DNA of 64,000 bases, from contig JAKASQ010000001.1 in assembly GCA_021828195.1 (NCBI GenBank), positions 105,202 to 169,201 on the forward strand. The letters run 5' to 3'. This document shows, piece after piece, positions 10,019 to 20,286 of this stretch. Source of the stretch: Thermoplasmata archaeon. GTDB lineage: Archaea; Thermoplasmatota; Thermoplasmata; Lutacidiplasmatales; UBA184. Within the stretch, counting starts at the first letter, position 1, and the number at the start of each line of letters is the position of its first letter. A program made the translations under genes and the position numbers. The notes under the pieces were generated by a model. The model searched no databases and was not told the origin of the DNA. It was given only the letters and a program-made list of their open reading frames with translations.

Positions 10019-10363
10019 TCACTTCCATCCGATCCATCCGGTCCGCAATGCGCCGGTCTTCACGGCGTACCAGCTCGTCTTGATGTACAGCTGCGGGCGG
10101 CCGGCCCGACGCTCCGTCCCGACCCTGTCGAGCGCCCTGGAGGGGAACGTCTTGTTAGGGCGTTCGGCGGCGATCTTTGTTAGGATATCAGGGTCAAGCC
10201 CGCTTCGCCGGCAGAACAGCTCCAGCTGTTCGAGTTGGGCTCTTGTGGTGCTCGGGCGGCGGTGGTCTTTAATCCACCCCTGAATGTCCGCGTTCGTGAG
10301 GAGGGTCGCTTTGCGCTCTCGCGGAGTTCGTTCGGACGCCACCCGGAAGACCACCCGGGTCAT
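10019..10363 (-). pseudogene. Integrase/tyrosine recombinase N-terminal-like fragment next to tRNA-Ile
   Basis: 114 aa: LLTNADIQGWIKDHRRPSTTRAQLEQLELFCRRSGLDPDILTKIAAE resembles the SAM-like N-terminal domain of recombinases; no catalytic domain follows. Confidence 0.4.
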
Positions 10364-10402
10364 GCCGGAGGGCCTCCAAGAGCGTTATTGTCCCTTCTAC
10401 AT

Positions 10403-10477
10403 GGGCCCATAGCTTAGTTTGGCTGGAGCACCCGGCTGATAACCGGGAGGTCGTCGGTTCAAATCCGACTGGGCCCA
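10403..10477 (+). tRNA. tRNA-Ile (anticodon GAU)
   Basis: GGGCCCA/TGGGCCC acceptor, CCCGG-CTGATAA-CCGGG anticodon arm, GTCGG-TTCAAAT-CCGAC T-arm, discriminator A. Confidence 0.96.
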
Positions 10478-10927
10478 CTTACCGTCAGAGAATCGCCGCG
10501 TTTCTGAGACACCGTTCGCCGTTGGGATAGCGAAATCGCGGGTCCCACGCCCCCTCGGATGTGGGCGTCTAGAAGAGCCAGTTCGACCAACATCTCCTCC
10601 TGACCAACCGTGCCACCGGCGGTTCTCGGGATCCCACCGCAGGCCAAGCTCGCGCCGTGCCGCGCGGTGGTCGTACGTCGTGGGGCTCCCGGGCAGGAGC
10701 ACCGTGCGCTCGGGGGACGGATTCGCGTCGAGCGGTGCGAGTGACGCGCGCGCCCGATGGCCGAACCGCCATCAGCGCGACAAGGAACGGATGTTGAGAC
10801 CTGCCTGAACCGCGGCCGAATGACTAAACGGATGCAGCGGGGGTGGGTTTCCCGTGCCGGATCCACGGAAAGCGATGCGACCGCTCTACACCGGCCTGAA
10901 GGTCCGGTCATTCAGGCCGCGAAGAGC

Positions 10928-11932
10928 TCAGCGGGCTTCCTCGACCCGCTTCAGAACCCGGAGAGCCTTCAACGTGATCCACTTGCTGGGCCTGCCCGGC
11001 TCCTCGATCACGAGCGGTTTGATCTTCCTCTTGTCCGGATGGACGGTCATTCCCGGCCCCACGTCCGGATGCGACCGGTCCATGAGCCAGCTCCCGTCGC
11101 TCCGGCGCTTCTCCATCAGGATCTTCAGCGCCGGTTGGAGCCGCCGATCGCCACCGAATCCCAGCTGGGTGAGCACATCGAGCCCGACCAAAATGTCGTA
11201 GAAGTAGTGGTTCGGATAGTGGAGCCTGAGCCAGGGGGCGTATGGCCGGCCCTCCTCGAACAGCTTTCGCTCGAGATAGAACTCCGCACCCATCGAGATT
11301 CCCCGCTCCATCTTGGGCGAGCGCTTCGCCTTCGGGAGAGCTGCGAAGGCGGCGAGAGGTTCCCACACGTCCAGTGAACCCGGCGTATCCTGGGAACAAT
11401 TCCATCCGCCATCCTCCCGCTGATCCTCGAGCAACCAGTCGTAGAGCTTTCGGACCCGGATGTCGTCAGCGTGCCCGAACCGGGTCATCATTCGGGCGGT
11501 GTTCGCCGAGATGCACGCTTCCTCGTAGAAGAAGTTGAACGGTGAGCCGCGCCGGAGTTTGTACTCGAAAATGAGGTCCGCGATCTTCTTGATCCGCGAG
11601 TTCGTCGCGTCGAGTCCAAAGTCCGACAAGACCAGGGCCCTCCAATTCGTAGAGAGGAAGGGAGGGAAGTAGAGGAAGTCGACCCACTCCCGGACGTTCT
11701 TCGGCTCGTGCGCCTCCCAGAATCCCTTGGACCCCTGCTGCCTCAGTTGGTCGTACGCCCATCCAACGCGGGCGATTCTCGAGCGGGCCGACCGCACTTC
11801 AGGATCGTCATCCTTACGCCCCAAAAGGTCGACCAGCGTGTAGTACCTCGCGGCAGGCTGGTCGCCCTCCAAGAGCCACTGGATGATCCGGGCGTCTTCG
11901 TCGGGGCGGACGGATTTTGAATACTCGTTCAT
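10928..11932 (-). CDS. Prenyltransferase/squalene-oxidase-repeat (alpha-alpha toroid) protein
   Basis: WLLEDQREDGGWNCS, LKILMEKRRSDGSWLMD QW-like repeats; paralog of 31873..32862. Confidence 0.74.
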   Translation of the reverse strand: MNEYSKSVRPDEDARIIQWLLEGDQPAARYYTLVDLLGRKDDDPEVRSARSRIARVGWAYDQLRQQGSKGFWEAHEPKNVREWVDFLYFPPFLSTNWRALVLSDFGLDATNSRIKKIADLIFEYKLRRGSPFNFFYEEACISANTARMMTRFGHADDIRVRKLYDWLLEDQREDGGWNCSQDTPGSLDVWEPLAAFAALPKAKRSPKMERGISMGAEFYLERKLFEEGRPYAPWLRLHYPNHYFYDILVGLDVLTQLGFGGDRRLQPALKILMEKRRSDGSWLMDRSHPDVGPGMTVHPDKRKIKPLVIEEPGRPSKWITLKALRVLKRVEEAR

Positions 11933-12612
11933 CGCCAGGTAAGCCTCTGCTTGTCACTGCCTCCCTCCGTATATGAACCGTCTACGGTGGTAGTGGAACG
12001 GCCGGTCCTCCCCACCGCGTTGATCACCTCGCTCGGAGCCCACTTGAGGCGATCCCGATCTCCCACCCCGACCGGGTCGGAAGCCGGACCACTGACCACG
12101 GACCACCTTCCTTTACCTCACCGGGCTGGGGATCAATCGACTCGAGTTCAACCTCGAGAGTGAGGATGGATGATGCCTACCGTGGGTGGGACCCCGCCTT
12201 CGGAGTCCCACTCCTGGAGGGCGTCCCTTCTCCCGCAACGGATTCGGTGTGCCTCCAGCGCCTGCACAGAGGATCCTGAGAGGGCGGATACGGGCTCTTC
12301 ATGAAGGAGGGGCGCCCGAGGACCGGGCCGCGATCCACGCGCGGAACGAGAGTGCCCCGGCGGGAACTGTGGAGACTTGGACCGTCGAGGGGATCCGCGG
12401 TCGCCCGCACGGCGGGGTCCGTGGGGAAGTTGACGAAGCGCTAAGTTGAGGTCCCATCCACCGGTTAGCGTTCCCCTTCCTTCTTGTGCCCGTCCTCGCG
12501 ACAGGGCCGTCGCGCGACGGGCCCCCGATATGGGTGGTATGCTGAGACCCCGGGAGATCCGGTAAGGCTCAGTCCGTCCCAAGCACTAAAGGCACCCGCT
12601 CATGCGGAGGTG

Positions 12613-13542
12613 ATGACGAACACTCCATCCCTTCCGTCCGAAAATTACACTTTCGAGACTATCGGGGACGGAGTCACATTCGCCCGTGCGCGACGTGAAC
12701 GCACAGCCCTTTCCAACACGGACCTTGCCGATCTAGGGCGGTCCACCCGGGTTTTCGACACTAGCTCGACGTTGCACTCGGCCCAGGATGTTCGTACGGC
12801 GTCGATGGCACTTACCCATCGATTCCCATCCCTGAGTGTGAACAGTCACGGGCATCTGGATCACGTCGTCGGCAACCAGGTGTTCGCGGACCGACCGATG
12901 TACGCGTCCCGACGAACTGTCGAGATTCTCCTCGATAAACGTGCCGAGATGGAGACGGAACTGAGCCCGGAGAAGCTCGAGGCTGAAATTCGAGAGTTTG
13001 AGCGGTAGCGGAGCGCGCAATCTACCGAAGCCGGACGGGCGGCCTATGATTCCGTTCTGAGAGTCAACCGGCGGCTTCTGGAGGAGACAATCGATCTGCG
13101 ATTCACCCCGCCGTCGACCGGCTTCGATGGGGTGCTTCGGCTACCGGGAGAGCGGGATGCATCATTGATGAGCTTCGGCAGCGGGCACACCGAGAGCGAC
13201 ACGTTGCTGTTCCTCGCGAACGATCGCATTCTCTTCGCCGGGGACTTGATCGTTGCCCAGAACCACCCAAACCTCACATCCGGGGATCCGGAGCATTGGC
13301 TCACCGTGCTGGACAAGATTGATGATTTGCGACCGGAACGGATTGCGACGGGCCACGGACCTGTGGGGTCGGCCGAAACGGTCGCGGAGATACGGGACTA
13401 CCTCGCCACCGTCCTCGAACTAGCTCGGGAGAGAACTGCTCCTGAGATTCCAACACGATTTCGCTCGTGGGCAGAGCCAGACCAGTTCAGTTCGAACATC
13501 GCCTACGTTCGATTGCGGCAAGCCGCTGCGACACCGAAGTGA
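12613..13542 (+). pseudogene. MBL-fold metallo-hydrolase interrupted by an in-frame TAG at 13006-13008
   Basis: SHGHLDH motif before, and GHTESDTLLFL...FAGDLIV...GHGPVGS after, in the same frame; similar to the intact gene 18010..18963. Confidence 0.75.
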
Positions 13543-13689
13543 GGGCATCGCGCAAGCGCCCACCGGTCGACGTGTGGCAGGGACAAGAACGGGTTCGCCG
13601 CGTCGGCGGTCTCACAGGCCTTGCGCCGGTCCGAAGAGGGTCATTCCTTCCTTGAGGATCGCAGATGCTCACCCCCCGATGCGGCCGCG

Positions 13690-14649
13690 CTAGAAAACCG
13701 CCGCTCCCGGCCGCTCTTTCGGCATCGCGACCGAGACGCCCAGGTCTCGGGACTCCGCGAGTTCGTACATCATCTCCGCCAGCATCAATTCCTCCCAAGC
13801 AGCACCCGTATTGAGGATGATGCGGGTGGACGTTTGGTCGCGTGCCGAGCGGTCGGCTATTCCTTCGCCGAGCGGATGGAGCTTGGCGCGTCGCGCGTCC
13901 GGCTCGAACAGACCTCCCGGCCCGCTCGCCTGTGCGACGCTGTCAGTCCAGATGCGCGTGGCCGAGTCCAAGAGCCGAACGTCGATCTCGGGACGTCGAT
14001 AGGCGCTGATGCTCAGGAGCAGCTTCGGCTCTACAGCCATCTCCGACGTGACGACCGTGCTCTCACCCGAGGTCACGAGGATGACCGCCGGCACGCTCCG
14101 GACGACCTCTGCGGCGTCCTGGCCAAGCTCGATCCGAAGACCAAGTACACGCTCCGCCCACGCGCGGAACTCCTCTCGTCGAGCCAAGGTCGGGCTCCAC
14201 GCGACCACACGGCTCGGTCGCAACACGGAGGCGATGCAGGCGAGGGCGTTCCGGGCCTGGTCACCGGTTCCGATGAACCCGACCTCTCGCACGCCCGGCT
14301 CCGCGAGGTGGAGAGCTGCGGCCAGGGCCGCCCCGGTGCGAAGATTCCCGACGAGACGGCCGACGAAGATGGCCCGAACATCCATGCTCGAGTACCCATA
14401 GAGCGCCACCACCTGTTCCCCTCGGTCGTATCCCTCGGCGTTGTAGGCGTAGGAGCGGTAACCCAGCAGGTCTTCGGAAGGGATCGCGGCTCCCGCCCAG
14501 GCGAGGAACGTCCCACGGGCATCGAAGCGGCTCCGGGGGAACGTCACGATATCTCCCCGGGCGTCGGCTCGGTACCCCGCCTCCATGCGCTCGACCACCT
14601 TGGGGAGGTCCACCAGCTCTTGAATATCGAGGTCCCGAAGGATCCGCAT
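13690..14649 (-). CDS. Ornithine cyclodeaminase / mu-crystallin family protein
   Basis: GFIGTGDQARNALACI Rossmann motif; VGNLRTGAALAAALHLAEP; TDSVAQASGPGG. Confidence 0.9.
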   Translation of the reverse strand: MRILRDLDIQELVDLPKVVERMEAGYRADARGDIVTFPRSRFDARGTFLAWAGAAIPSEDLLGYRSYAYNAEGYDRGEQVVALYGYSSMDVRAIFVGRLVGNLRTGAALAAALHLAEPGVREVGFIGTGDQARNALACIASVLRPSRVVAWSPTLARREEFRAWAERVLGLRIELGQDAAEVVRSVPAVILVTSGESTVVTSEMAVEPKLLLSISAYRRPEIDVRLLDSATRIWTDSVAQASGPGGLFEPDARRAKLHPLGEGIADRSARDQTSTRIILNTGAAWEELMLAEMMYELAESRDLGVSVAMPKERPGAAVF

Positions 14650-15006
14650 AGTGATCGCTCGCCCTGACCAGAGCCGGTCGTGATAATGGGCTTGCGGGTT
14701 CGGCGGCCTCGACGGCCCTTCACGTGATCATCGACGCGGAGCGAGCGCGACGACCGGAGCATGGGGTGGGCCTTTGCAGGGTCCAGAGGGTTGCCGGGTC
14801 CGCGCGGGGTGTGGGAACCGAGGTCCCGCCATGGTTGCTGCACTGACGGGGAGTGTCCTAGATTCCCTAGGAGCCTCAAGGGAACAACGGGAGGCCATCC
14901 CCGATACCGGACACCCTTTTCTGAGCAGCCTTCGCCACCCGATAACGAACAGAACCGGTGCCAGACCCGTGCTCGCGGCAGGCTGAGAAGAGAGAGTTAC
15001 TCCGCG

Positions 15007-15972
15007 ATGAGCACAGAGCTATTTGCCGCCGGGCCGTACGCCTTTCGTTGGATCATGGCGCATTCCGAAGAGCTCACGGGAAGGTCTCCCGAGATCAAGC
15101 GAGTCTTGGTAACAGGGGCGACGGGACAGCAGGGAGGGGCCCTCGCGCGCATCCTTCTTCGGCGCGGTCATCACGTAAGGGCCCTGACTCGAAAGCCTGA
15201 GGGCATCGCCGCTACCGAACTGAAGCGAGGAGGAGCCGACGTGATCACCGGGGACCTCGGGGATCGCGCCTCGGTCGAACGGGCCGCGAAGGGCGTCGAC
15301 GTGGCGTACATCGTGGCGACTCCCTATGAACAGGGCACGGCCGCCGAGACTCGATTCGCTACGAACGGCGTCGACGCAGCGCACCACAGCGGAGTCCCGT
15401 ACATCGTCTACTCCTCAGTGAGCGACGCTGATCGGAAGACGGGTATCCCCCACTTTGACAGCAAGGCCAGTGTGGAGACGCATCTCAAGGAACTGGGTAC
15501 CGACTACTCCATCGTGGCGCCGGTGTTCTTCATGGAGAACTTGTTCGCACCGTGGATCACCACGGGTTTCGCGAAAGGAATCCTCGCGACGGGAATGGCT
15601 ACCGACCGAAAGTTGCAGCTCATCTCGCTACCGGAGGTCGGGGAGTTCACGACGCTCGCCGTGGAGCAACCGAGTGCCTTCCGGGGAAAGCGAATCAACA
15701 TCGCCTCCGACGAACTTACCATGCCCGAGATCGCCCGACGGATCTCGGAGGCCGCCGGAGAGCAACTGGCGTACTACCCGGTTCCCCTGGAGGAGATGCG
15801 ACAGCAGAACGAGGATTTCGCGAAGATGTTCGACTGGTTCAATCGGGTCGGCTACAGCGTCGACATCCCGAAGCTGAAGCAGGAGTACCCGCAGGTCCAC
15901 TGGACCTCGTTCCAAGCATGGGCCAAGACCCAGAACTGGTCACGGGTCCTACCGCCGTCCACGAAGGTGTGA
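15007..15972 (+). CDS. NmrA-like NAD(P)-binding protein
   Basis: VLVTGATGQQGGALARILLRRGHHVRALTRKP; YIVYSSVSDADR; FFMENLFAPWITTG. Confidence 0.88.
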   Translation: MSTELFAAGPYAFRWIMAHSEELTGRSPEIKRVLVTGATGQQGGALARILLRRGHHVRALTRKPEGIAATELKRGGADVITGDLGDRASVERAAKGVDVAYIVATPYEQGTAAETRFATNGVDAAHHSGVPYIVYSSVSDADRKTGIPHFDSKASVETHLKELGTDYSIVAPVFFMENLFAPWITTGFAKGILATGMATDRKLQLISLPEVGEFTTLAVEQPSAFRGKRINIASDELTMPEIARRISEAAGEQLAYYPVPLEEMRQQNEDFAKMFDWFNRVGYSVDIPKLKQEYPQVHWTSFQAWAKTQNWSRVLPPSTKV

Positions 15973-16284
15973 CGGGTCCGGCGAATAGCGTCTGAATAGA
16001 AGGAAAGGGGTAGGATTCGAATCGACGGGTGCGCGATGCCGACTGCGGGGCACTCTTCATCCTCAAGGAGCGCGTTACTAGGGTTCTTGAATCCACTTCC
16101 ACCGGGGACTGACAGCTCTCCCCTTGAACCCTAAGTCCGACCGAGTTCCGGAACAACCCTTCGCATCGCGTTGGGCCCCCACGTTCGATGCGTGCTAGAT
16201 CCGCTCCGGCGACCCGAACGCGTGCGAATTCAAGCTGACCTCGCCCATATATTCTCCTCCGACAATCCAGACACTGGTGTGTTC

Positions 16285-17079
16285 ATGAAGACCTGGGGGG
16301 AAATGTTCGACTTCAAAGGCCGCGTGGCGATCGTTACCGGTGGGGCGATGGGGATCGGCGAAGGCATCGCGCGACGGTTCGCCGAACAGGGGGCCACGGT
16401 CGTCCTCGCCGATGTCGACGAGAGTAAGGGGAACGAGGTCGTACGCGATCTCGCCCGCTCGGGCGGAGGGGAGCCACTCTTCGTGCGGACGGACATCCGT
16501 GATGTTGTCCAAGCCGAACGGCTGGTCCAGACTACCGTGGCGGAACGAGGGCGACTCGATGTTCTGATCAACAACGCCGGCGTCTTCCCAGTCGCTCCCG
16601 CGATGACCACAACTCCCGAGCTCTGGAACCGCGTGCTGGAAGTGAACCTACGAGGTCCGTTCTTCCTGACGCAAGCGGCCGCTCGTCAGATGAAGAGCCA
16701 GGGAACGGGGGGCAGCGTCGTCAACATCGCCTCCATCGACTCGCTCCATCCAACCGGCCAGCTCGCCGCCTACGATGCGTCGAAAGGCGGGTTGAGAATG
16801 CTGACGCGCTCCCTCGCGCTCGAACTCTCGCCGCTCGGCATCCGCGTCAACGCGATCGCGCCCGGGTCGATCGCAACGCCAGGAGCCGCAGCGGCGAGCG
16901 CCGGGGCGAGCGCCTCCGATGTGACCAAGATGCTCGAGGCGTTCACCGCCCGAACTCCGCTCCGACGGATGGGCGAGCCGGACGACATCGCCTGCGCCGC
17001 CCTGTTCCTGGCGAGCCGAGCGGCGAGCTACGTCACCGGTGTCACGCTCGTGGTGGACGGCGGGTATCTCCTCTCCTAG
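16285..17079 (+). CDS. Short-chain dehydrogenase/reductase
   Basis: TGGAMGIGEGIA, NNAG, YDASKGG, C-terminal YVTGVTLVVDGGYLLS. Confidence 0.92.
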   Translation: MKTWGEMFDFKGRVAIVTGGAMGIGEGIARRFAEQGATVVLADVDESKGNEVVRDLARSGGGEPLFVRTDIRDVVQAERLVQTTVAERGRLDVLINNAGVFPVAPAMTTTPELWNRVLEVNLRGPFFLTQAAARQMKSQGTGGSVVNIASIDSLHPTGQLAAYDASKGGLRMLTRSLALELSPLGIRVNAIAPGSIATPGAAAASAGASASDVTKMLEAFTARTPLRRMGEPDDIACAALFLASRAASYVTGVTLVVDGGYLLS

Positions 17080-17295
17080 ATTCCAGGGGCCCATCCCGAT
17101 TCTGGCCCGAGGAGATCCCTTCGCGGCAGGAAGGGCGTGTCCCACTCCGGCCGAAGCGACATCGCCCAAGCACCCGCCCAGGTCCGACGGCTCCACGGTT
17201 TAAGATCTGGTGCAGGGTTCGCATCCAGACCCCCGAACGGATTGGGCTCGAGCGCCGGAGCAAAGACTTACGTCCAACCGCTGCTCGCATCGTCG

Positions 17296-17739
17296 ATGGC
17301 CCGGAACCTCTGCGCAGAGGTGTGCGTCGGAGCCGCCATCTTTCGCGGTCCGGAACTCCTCCTCATTCGGCGACGCACGGATCTGAGAGCCTTTCCCGGC
17401 ACTTGGGACATCCCCGGAGGACACGTCGAGCAGGGGGAATCCATCCCGGGAGCGCTTCGGCGAGAGGTTACCGAGGAGACCGGATTGTCCATTCGATTGG
17501 GCACTCCATTCCACTCGGGGCTGTTTGACTACCCTGTCGGGTGGGGTCGGTCGGTCCCGACCATTGAAGTCGACTTCCTCTGCACGCCCCGGACTAGCGC
17601 GCGGCCGCGACTGAATCCCGCAGAGCACACCGAATTCGCGTGGGTCAGCGAGGATGGCGCTCCGGAATACCCCACTACGGAGCGGCTGACGAGGATCATC
17701 CGCGCCGCGTTCTCAACGAAGTCGGGATCCCGAAGTTGA
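17296..17739 (+). CDS. NUDIX hydrolase
   Basis: GGHVEQGESIPGALRREVTEETGL Nudix box. Confidence 0.9.
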   Translation: MARNLCAEVCVGAAIFRGPELLLIRRRTDLRAFPGTWDIPGGHVEQGESIPGALRREVTEETGLSIRLGTPFHSGLFDYPVGWGRSVPTIEVDFLCTPRTSARPRLNPAEHTEFAWVSEDGAPEYPTTERLTRIIRAAFSTKSGSRS

Positions 17740-18009
17740 CGCGGGACGGACCTCATCGTGGTGGACGTCACCGATTGCGCATTCGCCGCCTCGATACGGG
17801 AACTCGAAGCGCACTCGGTGGTCCCGGCTTTCCTCGATAAACTGACGACCATTGGGACAGCGCTCGACCACAGCCTGGTGGACGTTCTCTGCCATCGGCT
17901 CGCCCCGCGGTTCAGCGTCCCGAAGGTCGAGGCACGGGTCGATCCGCTACAGACCGCCGATCCGCCCAACCGCCGGACCTAAGCCCGCCGGATCTGGTTC
18001 CTCGGCCCC

Positions 18010-18963
18010 TCATCGTCCAGAGGGTGGCTTCGGCCGGGCCAACTCGAGCTGGTACGCACGCGCGACATTCCCCGGGAACATGAACGCAAAGCGCCAGCTC
18101 CGGTACCGTTCGGGGATGCGGACCTGGCTTGCCTCCTCGATGGAAAGACCCTGTCGGACCGCTCGAACGGCCATTCGATCGAGATCAGCAAGGTAACGCG
18201 ACACCACCCGAAGCGTGCTTCCCGGGCCCATCGGGCCGTGACCGGGGAGCACCTGCTGGGGGCGGAGCCCCTGCATCCGGCGCAGGATTCGCACCCAGCT
18301 ATCGGGCCAGCCATCGCCTACCGATGGGTGGAGACCGACCATGGCAAGATCCCCCGCGAAGAGGATTCGCTCGTCCGGCAGGTATCCGAAGACATCGCTC
18401 GGGGAATGGCCTCCCCCGTACGTGAGGAGGTGCAGGGAGCGACGAGATCCTTCGAGGACGAGCTGCTCGTCGAACGTAACCTCCGGGGGAACAATCCGCG
18501 GGGGATTGGGCGATTCGAGGACTCCGCGAAACCACGCGCGCACGCGGGGACGGTCGGCCGGAGCGATGGGGGACTTCGATCCATCCATCGACTTCAGCTC
18601 CTTGGGGAACTCGCGGCGACATTCAGCGAATTGGTTCCGGCTCTTGCGGAGCACCACTTCCCGAACCTTCCGGGAGGAGACCACACGTCCGCCGTCGAAC
18701 GCGGAGTTTCCCCAGATGTGGTCACCGTGCCAGTGGCTGTTGACGACCCAATCGGGTTTCCGCCCCGTGCATCGCTCGGCGGCACGAGCCAAATCAGCGC
18801 CGGCCATCGGGGTCAGCATCGAATCGAATACGACGGTGCGGCCCCCAAGGTCTACGATCCCAGCGTTGCAGAGCCCGTAGCCGTTCGTACGGGCGATCGC
18901 GGCGTAGATTCCGGGTCGGAGCTTCTCGATACGGAAGTGGGGGCTGGCGCGTACTGCTCGCAT
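18010..18963 (-). CDS. MBL-fold metallo-hydrolase
   Basis: NSHWHGDHIWGN, GGHSPSDVFGYLPDERILFAGDLAM, LPGHGPMG. Confidence 0.9.
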   Translation of the reverse strand: MRAVRASPHFRIEKLRPGIYAAIARTNGYGLCNAGIVDLGGRTVVFDSMLTPMAGADLARAAERCTGRKPDWVVNSHWHGDHIWGNSAFDGGRVVSSRKVREVVLRKSRNQFAECRREFPKELKSMDGSKSPIAPADRPRVRAWFRGVLESPNPPRIVPPEVTFDEQLVLEGSRRSLHLLTYGGGHSPSDVFGYLPDERILFAGDLAMVGLHPSVGDGWPDSWVRILRRMQGLRPQQVLPGHGPMGPGSTLRVVSRYLADLDRMAVRAVRQGLSIEEASQVRIPERYRSWRFAFMFPGNVARAYQLELARPKPPSGR

Positions 18964-19175
18964 GAAGCCTGCACGTCACTCGATACTTAGACCTCTAGCG
19001 AGCGCGCTCTGAAGTTCGAGGGGACCGGGCTTCGAGCGGATTCCCGAGCGCGGTGAGCTGCGTGCCCTCGGTCCGGCGGATCCAGTTGCGACCCGGCGGT
19101 AGAGCCATTTCCCGCGAACTTGGACTGCTCCGCCGGAAGGGAAGGCTCTTCTACACCCCTGGTCATGCTGAACCG

Positions 19176-19496
19176 ATGACAGACAGCAAGCCCGCCACGC
19201 CAATCTCCCAACTGAAGGCCAATCAGACGGCCACGGTCCACGCGACCGTCAAGTCCTTGGAAGCCACTCGCGAGATCCCCAGCAACGACGGAAGCACGCG
19301 CAAGGTGCGCAACGCCAACCTCAAGGACCAGAGCGGCGAGATCGTCTTCACGCTGTGGGCCGGCGAGGTCGACATGGTCCAGGAAGGCGACCACGTAATG
19401 ATCACCGATGGGTGGGTCAAGGACTACAAGGGCAAGCCCCAGATCTCCCTCGGACGCTCGGGCAAACTCACCAAGGTCCCGAACGCCCCCGCGTAA
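19176..19496 (+). CDS. Single OB-fold nucleic-acid-binding protein (archaeal SSB/RPA-like)
   Basis: TATVHATVKSLEATREI...RKVRNANLKDQSGEIVFTLWAGEVDMVQEGDHVMITDGWVKDYKGKPQISLGRSGKL. Confidence 0.82.
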   Translation: MTDSKPATPISQLKANQTATVHATVKSLEATREIPSNDGSTRKVRNANLKDQSGEIVFTLWAGEVDMVQEGDHVMITDGWVKDYKGKPQISLGRSGKLTKVPNAPA

Positions 19497-19642
19497 GCGG
19501 GCGATCGTCGATTCGGGTACTGCCGCACGGTGCGGTTCGCGCTGGCGGCAGGAGACGGATTCCCTTAGCGTAGCTGCCCGGCCACGGGCCGTACCTAGCG
19601 CGAGCGCGAGTTTAAGCGGGTGGCAAGCTCTCTCTCTCTTCG

Positions 19643-19771
19643 ATGACCGACAAGTGCGAGTACTGCGGAGATTCCCTCGCCGACGATTGGGTTGCCTGCC
19701 CGAAATGTGGGAAACCGAAGTACGGCGGAAAGCCCCTCGTGGAGATCGTCCCCAAGGAAGAGAAGCGCTAG
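19643..19771 (+). CDS. 42-aa zinc-ribbon microprotein
   Basis: Read directly: MTDKCEYCGDSLADDWVACPKCGKPKYGGKPLVEIVPKEEKR; two CxxC knuckles; below the ORF-track length cutoff. Confidence 0.65.
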   Translation: MTDKCEYCGDSLADDWVACPKCGKPKYGGKPLVEIVPKEEKR

Positions 19772-20018
19772 GTCGCGTTACCAGGGTGAGTATTCAGCCG
19801 GGCCCATCGCGTCGCGCGCCGGTGCGACGGTCCTAGCATGCACAGGTTATCCTCGGAGCGAACGACCCGGTTCGTCGCCATCGTGCGATCGTTTCGACCG
19901 AGTCTCACGCCCGACACGAGCCGCCGTTCTGCTCCCGAAACGCACCGAAGATTGCAATGGACTCGTGAAATCGTGCGAAGCAAGACATAAAGAGCGAGCT
20001 GGTGGATGGGGATTGAGT

Positions 20019-20099
20019 ATGCCGAAGGCGAAGGCCGGGAAGAAGGGCGCGAAGAAGGGAAAGAAGACCGCGAGGAAAGGAAAGAAGAGTCGCCGCTAG
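20019..20099 (+). CDS. 26-aa Lys/Arg-rich basic microprotein
   Basis: Read directly: MPKAKAGKKGAKKGKKTARKGKKSRR followed by TAG and a strong hairpin. Confidence 0.5.
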   Translation: MPKAKAGKKGAKKGKKTARKGKKSRR

Positions 20100-20115
20100 G
20101 CGATTGACCTTTCCC

Positions 20116-20142
20116 CGGCCCCACCCCACTTGGGTGGGGCCG
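20116..20142 (+). terminator. Strong hairpin downstream of the basic microprotein ORF
   Basis: CGGCCCCACCC-CACTT-GGGTGGGGCCG, perfect 11-bp stem with 5-nt loop. Confidence 0.55.
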
Positions 20143-20286
20143 CCACATACCCCTTCGCGTCCCCCAACACGGCCGAGAAAAGTCGATCGGAACCGCTCTG
20201 AAGCGTTCTACGCGTTCCGCCGGGACCTACATCCAATCACCGCGTCGCGGAGCCCCAGCTGAGACGCGCCCTAGGGGGCTCGCCCT

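Noticed and set aside
10269-10478. 69-aa minus-strand ORF MGPVGFEPTTSRLSAGCSSQTKLWAHVEG...
   Set aside because: N-terminal part is the antisense translation of tRNA-Ile; a well-known class of spurious annotation.
13006-13008. Pyrrolysine readthrough of the in-frame TAG
   Set aside because: TAG terminates several normal genes here (for example 4617, 5817, 17079) and no pyl genes are visible in the window; nonsense mutation or sequence error preferred.
16005-16100. Possible tRNA on the minus strand (GATTCGAATCCTAC T-loop-like sequence)
   Set aside because: T-stem has a mismatch and no matching acceptor 5' strand or anticodon arm could be found at the right distance.
17758-17982. 74-aa ORF downstream of the NUDIX gene (MVDVTDCAFAASIRELEAHSVV...)
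   Set aside because: Plausible composition but GTG start, no recognised family and an equally open antisense frame; not enough support.
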